The position numbers and the translations under genes are program-made. A stretch of 64,000 nt of DNA, from assembly GCF_036014175.1 (NCBI RefSeq), contig NZ_CP107917.1, positions 3,348,001 through 3,412,000 of the forward strand, given 5' to 3'. Each line of letters begins with the position of its first letter. Position 1 is the first letter of the stretch. Positions 51,411 to 59,076 of this stretch are shown in pieces. The notes under the pieces are model-generated. The model ran no database searches. It saw nothing but the letters and a program-made list of their open reading frames with translations, and was not told the DNA's origin. Source of the DNA: Streptomyces sp. NBC_00443. Lineage in GTDB: Bacteria > Actinomycetota > Actinomycetes > Streptomycetales > Streptomycetaceae.

Positions 51411-52085
51411 ATGCAGAAGTTCGACACCCCCGCCCCCGTCGCCGCCGTCCTCGACATCCCCGCCGGACGCATCCGGTTCATCGCCGCCGACCGGGCCGAC
51501 ACCACCGTCGAGGTCCTGCCCGCGGACCCCTCCAAGAGCCGCGACGTGAAGGCGGCGGAGCAGACCGAGGTCGCCTTCGGCGACGGCGTCCTGCGCATCG
51601 AGGTACCGGCGGCGACGAACCGGATCCTCGGCGCCGCCTCCGGGTCGATCGAGGTGACGGTCCAACTGCCCGCCGGCTCCCGCGTCGAGGCGAAGGCGGC
51701 CGCTGCAGAACTCCGCGGTGTCGGACGGCTCGGCGACGTCGCCTTCGAAGGCGCGCAGGGCACGGTCAAGCTCGACGAGACCGCCGGCGCCCGCCTCACC
51801 CTGCAGGCCGGCGACATCACGGTCGGCCGCCTCACCGGACCCGCGGAGATCAGCACCCTGAAGGGCGACCTCCACATCGCCGAAGCCGTGCGCGGCACCG
51901 TCACGCTGCGCACCGAGCACGGCGAGATCTCGGTCGGCGCCGCCCGCGGGGTCTCCGCCTCCCTGGACGCCGGCACCACCTACGGCCGGATCCACAACAC
52001 GCTCAAGAACGCCGACGGCGCCGCCGCCGGCCTGAACATCCACGCGACCACCGCTTACGGCGACGTCACCGCCCGGAGCCTCTGA
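51411..52085 (+). CDS. DUF4097 beta-helix protein
   Basis: 224 residues from ATG 51411 with AAGGAG upstream. Repetitive beta pattern (GRIRFIAADRADTTVEVLPAD, GDITVGRLTGPAEISTLKGDL, HGEISVGAARGVSASLDAG, YGDVTARSL) typical of the DUF4097/adhesin-like single-stranded beta-helix found with envelope-stress ABC transporters. No signal peptide. It lies 32 bases ahead of the ATPase gene, so forms an operon; role unknown, possibly sensing. Confidence 0.88.
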   Translation: MQKFDTPAPVAAVLDIPAGRIRFIAADRADTTVEVLPADPSKSRDVKAAEQTEVAFGDGVLRIEVPAATNRILGAASGSIEVTVQLPAGSRVEAKAAAAELRGVGRLGDVAFEGAQGTVKLDETAGARLTLQAGDITVGRLTGPAEISTLKGDLHIAEAVRGTVTLRTEHGEISVGAARGVSASLDAGTTYGRIHNTLKNADGAAAGLNIHATTAYGDVTARSL

Positions 52086-52117
52086 ACCGTCCGCAGCCTG
52101 TAGAAGGAGCACACCTC

Positions 52118-53137
52118 ATGACCAACGTGGCCATCGCGGCGAACGGGCTGCGCAAGTCGTACGGCGACAAGCTCGTCCTCGACGGCATCGACGTGACCGT
52201 CCCGGAAGGAACGGTCTTCTCCCTGCTCGGCCCGAACGGTGCCGGCAAGACCACCGCAGTGAAGATCCTGTCCACCCTCATCTCCGCCGACGGCGGGCAG
52301 GCCCAGGTCGCGGGTCACGACCTCGCCGCCGACCCGCAGGCCGTGCGTGCCGCGATCGGGGTCACCGGGCAGTTCTCCGCCGTCGACGGGCTGATCACCG
52401 GTGAGGAGAACATGCTCCTGATGGCGGACCTGCACCACCTGCCCAAGCGCGAAGGGCGGCGCGTCGCCACCGAGCTGCTGGAGCGCTTCGACCTCACCGA
52501 GGCCGCGAAGAAGCCCGCCTCCACCTACTCCGGCGGCATGAAGCGGCGCCTGGACATCGCCATGACCCTGGTCGGCAACCCGCGCATCATCTTCCTCGAC
52601 GAGCCGACCACCGGCCTCGACCCGCGCTCGAGGCACAACATGTGGCAGATCATCCGCGAGCTCGTCTCCGGCGGGGTGACCGTCTTCCTCACCACGCAGT
52701 ACCTGGAGGAGGCCGACGAACTCGCCGACCGCATCGCCGTGCTCAACGACGGGAAGATCGCCGCCGAGGGCACCGCCGACGAGCTCAAGCGGCTCATCCC
52801 CGGCGGACACATCCGCCTGCGCTTCACCGACCCGGCCACCTACCACAACGCCGCCACCGCACTGCAAGAAGCCACCCGGAACGACGAGGCCCTCGCCCTG
52901 CACATCCCCAGCGACGGCAGCCAGCGCGAGTTGCGCTCCATCCTCGACTGGCTCGACGCCGCCGGCATCGAAGCCGACGAACTCACCGTCCACACCCCCG
53001 ACCTCGACGACGTCTTCTTCGCCCTGACCAGCGGCACCGACATCCCCAACCAGCCGACCCGGTGGAACCACCCGACCCAGCCCAACCAGCCGACCCAGCC
53101 GACCCAGCCCAACCAGTCCAAGGAGAACGTCCGATGA
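52118..53137 (+). CDS. ABC transporter ATP-binding protein, DrrA-like
   Basis: 339 residues from ATG 52118 with AGAAGGAG upstream. Walker A LLGPNGAGKTTAVK, Q-loop GVTGQFSAVDGLITG, signature YSGGMKRRLDIA, Walker B RIIFLDEPTTGLDP, H-loop TTQYLEEADEL. C-terminal tail is a low-complexity run of Pro-Thr-Gln/Asn-Gln units (about 315-333) not seen in the other DrrA gene of this window. Exports hydrophobic compounds with the permease that follows, whose ATG overlaps its TGA. Confidence 0.95.
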   Translation: MTNVAIAANGLRKSYGDKLVLDGIDVTVPEGTVFSLLGPNGAGKTTAVKILSTLISADGGQAQVAGHDLAADPQAVRAAIGVTGQFSAVDGLITGEENMLLMADLHHLPKREGRRVATELLERFDLTEAAKKPASTYSGGMKRRLDIAMTLVGNPRIIFLDEPTTGLDPRSRHNMWQIIRELVSGGVTVFLTTQYLEEADELADRIAVLNDGKIAAEGTADELKRLIPGGHIRLRFTDPATYHNAATALQEATRNDEALALHIPSDGSQRELRSILDWLDAAGIEADELTVHTPDLDDVFFALTSGTDIPNQPTRWNHPTQPNQPTQPTQPNQSKENVR

Positions 53138-53928
53138 GCTCCCTCTCCCTCGCCGTACGCGACTCCACCACCATGCTGCGCCGCAACCTCCTGCACGCCC
53201 GGCGCTACCCCTCCCTCACCCTCAACCTGCTGCTCACGCCGATCATGCTCCTGCTGCTCTTCGTCTACATCTTCGGCGACACCATGAGCGCAGGCATCGG
53301 CGGCGGTGGCGGCGCGGACCGCTCGAAGTACATCGCCTACATCGTCCCCGGCCTGTTGCTGATGACCATCGGCAGCACCACCATCGGCACCGCCGTATCC
53401 GTGGCCACCGACATGACCGAGGGCATCATCGCCCGCTTCCGCACCATGGCCATCCACCGTGGATCGGTCCTCATCGGACACGTCATCGGCAGCGTGCTGC
53501 AGTCGATCACCAGCGTGGTCCTCGTCGGCGCAGTCGGCGTGGCCATCGGCTTCCGCTCCACCGATGCCACCGTCCTGGAATGGCTCGCCGCGTTCGGACT
53601 GCTCGTGCTCTTCGCCATGGCACTCACGTGGATCGCGGTCGGTATGGGACTGTCCAGCCCGAACGCCGAGGCCGCCAGCAACCAGGCGATGCCCCTGATC
53701 CTGCTGCCCCTTCTGTCCAGCGCCTTCGTGCCCGTCGACGCCATGCCGGGCTGGTTCCAGCCGATCGCCGAGTACCAGCCCTTCACCCCGGCCATCGAGA
53801 CCCTGCGCGGACTGCTCCTCGGCAGCGAGATCGGCCAAAACGGATGGCTGGCCGTGGCCTGGTGCCTGGGCCTCGCGGTGCTCGGCTACGTCTGGTCGAC
53901 CTCGAAGTTCAACGACGACCCGAAGTAA
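53134..53928 (+). CDS. ABC-2 transporter permease, DrrB-like
   Basis: 264 residues from ATG 53134, four-base overlap with the ATPase stop, AAGGAG nine bases upstream. Six membrane helices; LLRRNLLHARRYPSLTLN before helix 1 and DMTEGIIARFRTMAI in the cytosolic loop are the family features. Glycine run GIGGGGGAD after helix 1. Completes the DUF4097-ABC exporter. Only about a third resembles the other permease in this window. Confidence 0.94.
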   Translation: MSSLSLAVRDSTTMLRRNLLHARRYPSLTLNLLLTPIMLLLLFVYIFGDTMSAGIGGGGGADRSKYIAYIVPGLLLMTIGSTTIGTAVSVATDMTEGIIARFRTMAIHRGSVLIGHVIGSVLQSITSVVLVGAVGVAIGFRSTDATVLEWLAAFGLLVLFAMALTWIAVGMGLSSPNAEAASNQAMPLILLPLLSSAFVPVDAMPGWFQPIAEYQPFTPAIETLRGLLLGSEIGQNGWLAVAWCLGLAVLGYVWSTSKFNDDPK

Positions 53929-53977
53929 CTGCCATGACAATGCGGGGCACCTGGCGCCCCCGCAACTCGCTTCACCA

Positions 53978-54008
53978 GAGGGCGGCGACCGTCGAGGTCA
54001 CCGCCCTC
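53978..54008. terminator. Bidirectional terminator
   Basis: GAGGGCGG-C-GACC (53978-53990), short loop, GGTC-A-CCGCCCTC (53996-54008). Serves the ABC operon and overlaps the stop of the convergent nitrilase gene. Confidence 0.7.
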
Positions 54009-54705
54009 CAGGGGCTGCAATGGCCAGGACGCGGTCGCGCAGTACGGGGAGTTCGGAGCGGATTCGGGCGACCTGGGTCATGTCGCAGTCCACCGTCAGC
54101 GTCTCCTGTGCGGTGCCGGCCTCGCCCAGCACGGTTCCCCACGGGTCGATGGCCATGCTGTGTCCGGCCTGCCGCATGCCGCCATGCTCACCGGTCGCGC
54201 AGCAGGCCAGGAGGAAGACCTGCTCCTCCAGGGCCCGCGTGCGAGTGAGGAGATGCCAATGGGTGAGACGAGCCGCGGGCCATGCGGCGGGCACCACGAT
54301 CAGCTCCGCGCCCGCGTCGAGCAGGCCCCGGAAGAGTTCGGGGAAGCGCAGGTCGTAGCAGATGGCGAGGCCGATCACGCCGAAGTCGGTGGGGACGGTG
54401 ACGATGTCGTCGCCACCGCCCATCAGGGTCGCCTCGCCGGTGTCGAAGCCGTACCGGTGGATCTTGCGATAGCGACCGCGCAGGTCGCCGGACCGGTCGA
54501 AGAGGAGGGCGGTGTTGTACAACGTCCCGTCCCCGTCCCGCTCGACGATCGATCCGGCATGGAGCCACGCGCCGGCCGTCCACAGCTCCGGCAGGACCAC
54601 CAGATCGTCGTCTCTGCGCTCCCGGACCAGCGAAGCTGCCCTCCGGCGGCGCTCGTCGGCGGAATCCGACGAGTCCACGGCGAGCTGTATCAGCGCGGCA
54701 CGCAT
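53998..54705 (-). CDS. Carbon-nitrogen hydrolase (nitrilase superfamily)
   Basis: 235 residues from ATG 54705 with GGAGGTGA seven bases upstream; the longer frame is antisense to the SRPBCC gene and rejected. Catalytic triad: Glu in LVVLPELWTAG (about 43), Lys in RYRKIHRYGFDTGE, Cys in LAICYDLRFPELFRG. Nearest to omega-amidase/NIT2-like or other linear-amide hydrolases; substrate unknown. Monocistronic, divergent from an SRPBCC gene. Confidence 0.92.
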   Translation of the reverse strand: MRAALIQLAVDSSDSADERRRRAASLVRERRDDDLVVLPELWTAGAWLHAGSIVERDGDGTLYNTALLFDRSGDLRGRYRKIHRYGFDTGEATLMGGGDDIVTVPTDFGVIGLAICYDLRFPELFRGLLDAGAELIVVPAAWPAARLTHWHLLTRTRALEEQVFLLACCATGEHGGMRQAGHSMAIDPWGTVLGEAGTAQETLTVDCDMTQVARIRSELPVLRDRVLAIAAPGGR

Positions 54706-54798
54706 GGCTGTCACCTCCGTGACCGTCCTCCTCCCACGAGCGTAGGGCGGCGACCGGTCTCCCGCGCGATTGTCGGACCCTGCTGCTTTCATGGGGGC

Positions 54799-55272
54799 AT
54801 GACCAACAAAAGCGTCGTCGTGGAGCGGCATATCGCCGCAGGTCAGGGCCCTGTCTGGGAGGCCGTGACCGACCTTCGGGGTATGGAGCGAATGCTCAGT
54901 GGGGTGTCGAAGGTCGAGGTGCTCACGGACGGGGCCTTCGGTGTCGGTACGCGGTGGCGGGAGACCCGGAAGATGTTCGGGAAGGAGGCCACCGAGGAGA
55001 TGTGGGTGACCGCCTGTGAGCCGCCCGAGCGGTATGTCGTGGAGGCCGAGTCGCGCGGGACCCACTACGTCTCGGAGTGGCTGCTTCTCGCGGACGGGCC
55101 GTCGGCGACGACCGTCCGGATGACCTTCTCGGGCGAGCCCGTCGCGGGCTCCGGCGGCTTCGCGGGGCTGCTCTCGAAGATTCTCGGCGGCGTGGGTGCG
55201 GCGGCGGTACGCAAGGCCATCGCGAAGGACCTGGACGATGTCGCCTCGGCGGTCGAGGGCCGAAAGCTGTAG
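54799..55272 (+). CDS. SRPBCC (polyketide cyclase/START-like) family protein
   Basis: 157 residues from ATG 54799; TTTCAT six bases upstream fits a leaderless transcript. Helix-grip fold: VVVERHIAAGQGPVWEAVTDLRGMERMLSGVSKVEVL, GTRWRETRKMFGKEATEEMWV, and a C-terminal amphipathic helix. These proteins bind hydrophobic ligands; ligand unknown. Tandem repeats follow directly. Confidence 0.9.
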   Translation: MTNKSVVVERHIAAGQGPVWEAVTDLRGMERMLSGVSKVEVLTDGAFGVGTRWRETRKMFGKEATEEMWVTACEPPERYVVEAESRGTHYVSEWLLLADGPSATTVRMTFSGEPVAGSGGFAGLLSKILGGVGAAAVRKAIAKDLDDVASAVEGRKL

Positions 55273-55320
55273 ACGTGGCGTCGCGGCTGGGCGTCGTCCG
55301 ACGAGTCCTGCCCCGCCCTG

Positions 55321-55384
55321 CCACGTCCCCGCCCTGCCACGTCCCCGCCCCGCCACGTCCCCGCCCCGCCACGGCCCTGCCCTC
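55321..55384 (+). repeat. Four tandem 16-bp repeats
   Basis: CCACGTCCCCGCCCTG-type units at 55321, 55337, 55353 and 55369; units two and three are identical. Fill the gap between convergent SRPBCC and XRE genes and end at the XRE stop. Confidence 0.85.
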
Positions 55385-55386
55385 CC

Positions 55387-56301
55387 CTACGGCGCCGACG
55401 TACCCGCCTTCGTCGCATCCGCGCCCCAGCTGGCCAGCAGCCTCAGCGCCTCCGCCGACGGTGACCCCGACTCCGCGTGGTACGTGATCAAGACCTGTTC
55501 CGTGCCGTCGGACAGGCGGAACGACTCGAAGTTCAGGGTCAGTTCGCCCACCAGGGGGTGCCGCAGCCGCTTGACGCCGTAGCTCTTCTCCTTGACGTCG
55601 TGGGTGGCCCACAACCGCCGGAACTCCTCGCTCTTGAGGGAGAGTTCACCGACCAGGGCCGACAGCCGCGGATCGTCGGAGTGGCAGCCGGCGTCCATGC
55701 GCAGGAAGGCGACCATGTCGGACGCCTTCTGGTCCCACTCCACGAACAGATCGCGGTACTCCGGCTTCAGGAACACCAGCCGCGCCCAGTTCCGCTCCTG
55801 CACCGGCAGCTCCGACCAGTCGCCGAAGACCGCCGCCGCCATCCGGTTCCAGGCGAGGATGTCCGAGCGCCGGCCCGAGATGTACGCGGGCACGCCGTCG
55901 ATCGAGTCCAGCAGCTGCCGCAGCGCCGGCCGGACCTGCTCCGTCCGCGCGGCCGGCTTCTTCTTGTGCTGCTTCGGCTTCGCGAGATGCGTGAGATGCG
56001 AGTGCTCGGCGTCGCTCAGGCGCAGGGCGCGGGCGATCGCGTCCAGGACCTCCGACGAGACGTTGCGCCCGTTGCCCTGCTCCAGGCGCGTGTAGTACGC
56101 CACGGACACCCCGGCCAGCTGGGCCAGCTCCTCGCGCCGCAGCCCCGGCACCCTGCGGTGCCGCCCGTAGTCCGGCAGCCCGACGTCCTCGGGCTTCAGC
56201 CGGGCACGCCGGGTGCGCAGAAACTCGCTGAGCTCGGCGCGCCGGTCCAGGCCTGCGCCAGTGTCGGCGGCTCCCCTCATCGATTCGGGCTTATCGTCCA
56301 T
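55387..56301 (-). CDS. XRE-family regulator with MmyB-like ligand domain
   Basis: 304 residues; ATG 56301 or ATG 56280. HTH about 30-95: [45 protein letters not shown]-terminal MmyB-like PAS-type domain (about 125-290) with [20 protein letters not shown] and [14 protein letters not shown]. Such proteins commonly control an adjacent oxidoreductase; here it diverges from a zinc alcohol dehydrogenase gene. Between them are ACGTACGTAC-like sequences (about 56364) that could be its site. Ligand unknown. Confidence 0.92.
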   Translation of the reverse strand: MDDKPESMRGAADTGAGLDRRAELSEFLRTRRARLKPEDVGLPDYGRHRRVPGLRREELAQLAGVSVAYYTRLEQGNGRNVSSEVLDAIARALRLSDAEHSHLTHLAKPKQHKKKPAARTEQVRPALRQLLDSIDGVPAYISGRRSDILAWNRMAAAVFGDWSELPVQERNWARLVFLKPEYRDLFVEWDQKASDMVAFLRMDAGCHSDDPRLSALVGELSLKSEEFRRLWATHDVKEKSYGVKRLRHPLVGELTLNFESFRLSDGTEQVLITYHAESGSPSAEALRLLASWGADATKAGTSAP

Positions 56302-56487
56302 GCCTCAAGTATTCCCGGTCGTACGCACGCCAGCCTGTCCCCGTCAGTGGTAGGACCGGCGGACGTACGTACAACCGGGGTCTGGGTACTTTCTGCGCTC
56401 TCCACCAGGCTTAATGCCGTGCCCGGACGGAAGCAGAACCAGACCAGAAGGCAGCCGGGCGCAGAACCCCCGCTAGGAGAACCCGGC

Positions 56488-57531
56488 ATGACCACCGTTG
56501 CCGCATACGCAGCACCCGCCGCCAAGGCTCCGCTGGAGCGCACCACCATCGAGCGCCGTGAGGCCGGCGAGTTCGACGTCCTGATCGACATCAAGTTCGC
56601 CGGCATCTGCCACTCCGACATCCACCAGGCCCGTGAGGGCTGGGGCGAGGCGATCTTCCCGATGGTCCCCGGTCACGAGATCGCGGGCATCGTCTCCGAG
56701 GTCGGCTCCGGGGTCACCAAGTACCAGGTCGGCGACCGTGTGGGCGTCGGCTGCATGGTCGACTCCTGCCGTGAGTGCGACAACTGCAAGGCCGGTCTGG
56801 AGCAGTACTGCACCGGCGGCGGCATGATCGGCACGTACAACGCCGTCGGCAAGGACGGCGAGCCCACCTACGGCGGCTACGCGCAAAAGATCGTCGTGGA
56901 CGAGAACTACGTCGTCCGCATCCCCGACGGCCTCTCCCTCGACGTCGCCGCGCCGCTCCTGTGCGCCGGCATCACCACGTACTCCCCGCTCCGGCACTGG
57001 AACGCCGGCCCCGGCAAGAAGGTCGCGATCCTCGGCATGGGCGGCCTCGGCCACATGGGCGTGAAGATCGCGCACGCGCTCGGTGCCGAGGTGACGGTCC
57101 TCTCGCAGTCCCTGCGCAAGAAGGACGACGGCCTGAAGCTGGGCGCGGACCACTACTACGCCACCAGCGACCCGAAGACCTTCGAGGAACTGCGTGGCAC
57201 GTTCGACCTGATCCTGTCCACGGTCTCGGCCCCGCTGAACCTGGACCAGTTCCTGTCCCTCCTCAGGACGGACGGCGCGTTCGTGAACGTCGGCGCGCCC
57301 GAGGAACCCGTCGCACTCAACCTCTTCTCGGTGATCGGCGGCCGCAAGACCCTCGCCGGCTCCGGCATCGGCGGCATCCAGGAGACCCAGGAGATGCTGG
57401 ACTTCTGCGCCGAGCACGGCTTGGGCGCCGAGATCGAGCTGATCGCCGCCTCCGAGATCAACGAGGCGTACGAGCGGGTGCTGAACAGCGACGTGCGGTA
57501 CCGCTTCGTGATCGACACGGCGACGATCTGA
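56488..57531 (+). CDS. Zinc-dependent NAD(P) alcohol dehydrogenase, CAD/YahK-like
   Basis: 347 residues from ATG 56488 with GGAG nine bases upstream. Catalytic zinc ligands in GICHSDIHQ and PGHEIAGIV; structural zinc Cys cluster [20 protein letters not shown]; coenzyme site [14 protein letters not shown]. Belongs to the cinnamyl-alcohol-dehydrogenase-like MDR group that reduces aldehydes with NADPH. Probably controlled by the divergent XRE/MmyB-like regulator. Stop codon lies in the first unit of a 17-bp tandem repeat. Confidence 0.94.
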   Translation: MTTVAAYAAPAAKAPLERTTIERREAGEFDVLIDIKFAGICHSDIHQAREGWGEAIFPMVPGHEIAGIVSEVGSGVTKYQVGDRVGVGCMVDSCRECDNCKAGLEQYCTGGGMIGTYNAVGKDGEPTYGGYAQKIVVDENYVVRIPDGLSLDVAAPLLCAGITTYSPLRHWNAGPGKKVAILGMGGLGHMGVKIAHALGAEVTVLSQSLRKKDDGLKLGADHYYATSDPKTFEELRGTFDLILSTVSAPLNLDQFLSLLRTDGAFVNVGAPEEPVALNLFSVIGGRKTLAGSGIGGIQETQEMLDFCAEHGLGAEIELIAASEINEAYERVLNSDVRYRFVIDTATI

Positions 57532-57607
57532 CACGGCCGACGATCTGACACGGCCGACGATCTGACACGGCCGATGATCTGACACGGCCGATGATCTGAC
57601 ACGGCCG
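57529..57607 (+). repeat. Tandem 17-bp repeats, each with an in-frame-independent TGA
   Basis: TGACACGGCCGACGATC units at 57529, 57546, 57563 and 57580 plus a partial fifth at 57597. The first TGA is the stop of the alcohol dehydrogenase gene, and the repeat unit matches the last codons of that gene. Confidence 0.88.
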
Positions 57608-57621
57608 CGCTGACGCAGACC

Positions 57622-57655
57622 GAGGGCCCCGGAGCCGCACTGCTCCGGGGCCCTC
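57622..57655 (+). terminator. Terminator after the alcohol dehydrogenase
   Basis: GAGGGCCCCGGAGC (57622-57635), six-base loop, GCTCCGGGGCCCTC (57642-57655): perfect 14-bp stem. Confidence 0.85.
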
Positions 57656-57797
57656 AGCGCGTCGCCGTACCGACAGGAGGCCGAGTACCGAAGGAGTAGA
57701 ACGGCCCCCTCCTCAGGACCGATGTGCCGTGCGGCGGCCCTGCCTAGCGTGAAACCAGGAGCCCGTCCGAACCGTGCACACGAGGAGGCAGCCCCCG

Positions 57798-58181
57798 ATG
57801 ACCGTCCAGCTCAACCACACCATCGTCGCCGCGCACGACAAGAAGGCCTCGGCCCGGTTTCTCGCCGACATCCTGGGCCTGGAGGTGAGCCCGCAGTACG
57901 GCCCCTTCATCCCGGTCGAGATCCCCAACGGTGTGACCCTGGACTACCTGGACTCGCCCGGCACCATCACGACGCAGCACTACGCGTTCCTGGTGTCGGA
58001 GGACGAGTTCGACACGATCTTCGGCCGGATACGGGAGGCCGGTCTGACGTTCTGGGCCGACCCCTACCACCGCCGCCCCGGCGAGATCAACCACAACGAC
58101 GGCGGTCGCGGCGCGTACTTCGACGACCCGAACGGCCACAACCTGGAGATCCTTACGAGGCCGTACGGCAGCGGCGACTGA
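57798..58181 (+). CDS. VOC-family (glyoxalase/bleomycin-resistance-like) protein
   Basis: 127 residues from ATG 57798 with GAGGAGG nine bases upstream. Two beta-alpha-beta-beta-beta modules: LNHTIVAAHDKKASARFLADILG and HYAFLVSEDEFDTIFGRIREAG, ending GRGAYFDDPNGHNLEILTRPYG. His, Glu and possibly His at metal-site positions are present. Substrate unknown. Monocistronic. Confidence 0.92.
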   Translation: MTVQLNHTIVAAHDKKASARFLADILGLEVSPQYGPFIPVEIPNGVTLDYLDSPGTITTQHYAFLVSEDEFDTIFGRIREAGLTFWADPYHRRPGEINHNDGGRGAYFDDPNGHNLEILTRPYGSGD

Positions 58182-58210
58182 CGCCCCGCACTGAAGCCCC
58201 GCACCGAGCC

Positions 58211-58981
58211 TCACCCCTGATACGGCGGCATGACCCCCCAGTGCCACCTCGGCACCGGCTGTTCCGCCGGCGGCACCGCGTCCGGGCCCGAGAAGTACAC
58301 CGCCAGCCGGGTCCCCCACTCCACGTACGCCAGGAACGCCGAGCGGAACTCCGCGTCCGTCGCCAGGCCGGCCTCGTCGGCGGCGTCCTGGATGAGGTTG
58401 ACCCAGCGGCGGCGCTGGGGCTCGGTGATGCCGCGGCCCATGTGCTTGGCGACCATGTGGCCGTGGCCGCCCTGGGTCTCGGAGTAGGCGGGCGGGCCGC
58501 CGAAGACCTCGCTGAGCCAGAGGGCCACGTGTTCCGCGTGGGCCGGGTCGAGGTCGGCGAACAGCGGGGCCAGGAGGTCGTCCTTGAGGACCTTGTCGTA
58601 GAACGCCGAGGTCAGGCGGGCGAATGCCTCGGCTCCGCCCGCCCATGCGTAGAGCGTCGGCACCGAGGCGCCCGCGCCCCGTACCGTCGTCGGCTTGTAG
58701 TGGCGCATTTCCTGGATGTGCGGGATGTAGGGGCGGATCTCGGCGAGGAAGTCGGCGAACAGCTCCGACTCGCGGAAGCCTTCCATGTGGTCCTGGGTCG
58801 ACGTCCAGGTGATGCGCAGGATGAAGTGCTCGAAGTCGTCCTCGCAGCGGGCGAGTTCGTAGTCGACGCAGTGCGGGGACGCGGCGAGCTGGGTCGCGGC
58901 GCGGGTGTAGGCGGCGAGGAACTCGGCCGACCTCTGTTCGGGGATGCGGTACCGGATGTATTCCACCGTGTGAGCCGTCAT
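58211..58981 (-). CDS. Group II truncated hemoglobin fused to ABM-type monooxygenase domain
   Basis: 256 residues from ATG 58981. N-terminal ABM (antibiotic biosynthesis monooxygenase, dimeric ferredoxin-like) domain about 1-100: EYIRYRIPEQRSAEFLAAYTRA, VDYELARCEDDFEHFILRITW. C-terminal truncated globin about 115-245: LYAWAGGAEAFARLTSAFYDKV, PLFADLDPAHAEHVALWLSEVFGG, HMVAKHMGRGITEPQRRRWVNL with the proximal His. Such ABM-globin chimeras are known from streptomycetes. Suggested role: coupling oxygen or NO chemistry to quinone-type monooxygenation. Confidence 0.93.
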   Translation of the reverse strand: MTAHTVEYIRYRIPEQRSAEFLAAYTRAATQLAASPHCVDYELARCEDDFEHFILRITWTSTQDHMEGFRESELFADFLAEIRPYIPHIQEMRHYKPTTVRGAGASVPTLYAWAGGAEAFARLTSAFYDKVLKDDLLAPLFADLDPAHAEHVALWLSEVFGGPPAYSETQGGHGHMVAKHMGRGITEPQRRRWVNLIQDAADEAGLATDAEFRSAFLAYVEWGTRLAVYFSGPDAVPPAEQPVPRWHWGVMPPYQG

Positions 58982-58996
58982 GGCCACACGGAAACA

Positions 58997-59037
58997 CGAA
59001 CCGCCCGCCGGAAGCTGCACTTCCGGCGGGCGGTTCG
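58997..59037 (-). terminator. Terminator of the subtilase gene
   Basis: CGAACCGCCCGCCGGAAG (58997-59014), loop CTGCA, CTTCCGGCGGGCGGTTCG (59020-59037): perfect 18-bp stem, 40 bases beyond the protease stop and just upstream of the globin gene. Confidence 0.9.
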
Positions 59038-59076
59038 CTATCGGCTCAGCCGACGGCTCAGCCGGCTATCGGTGGC

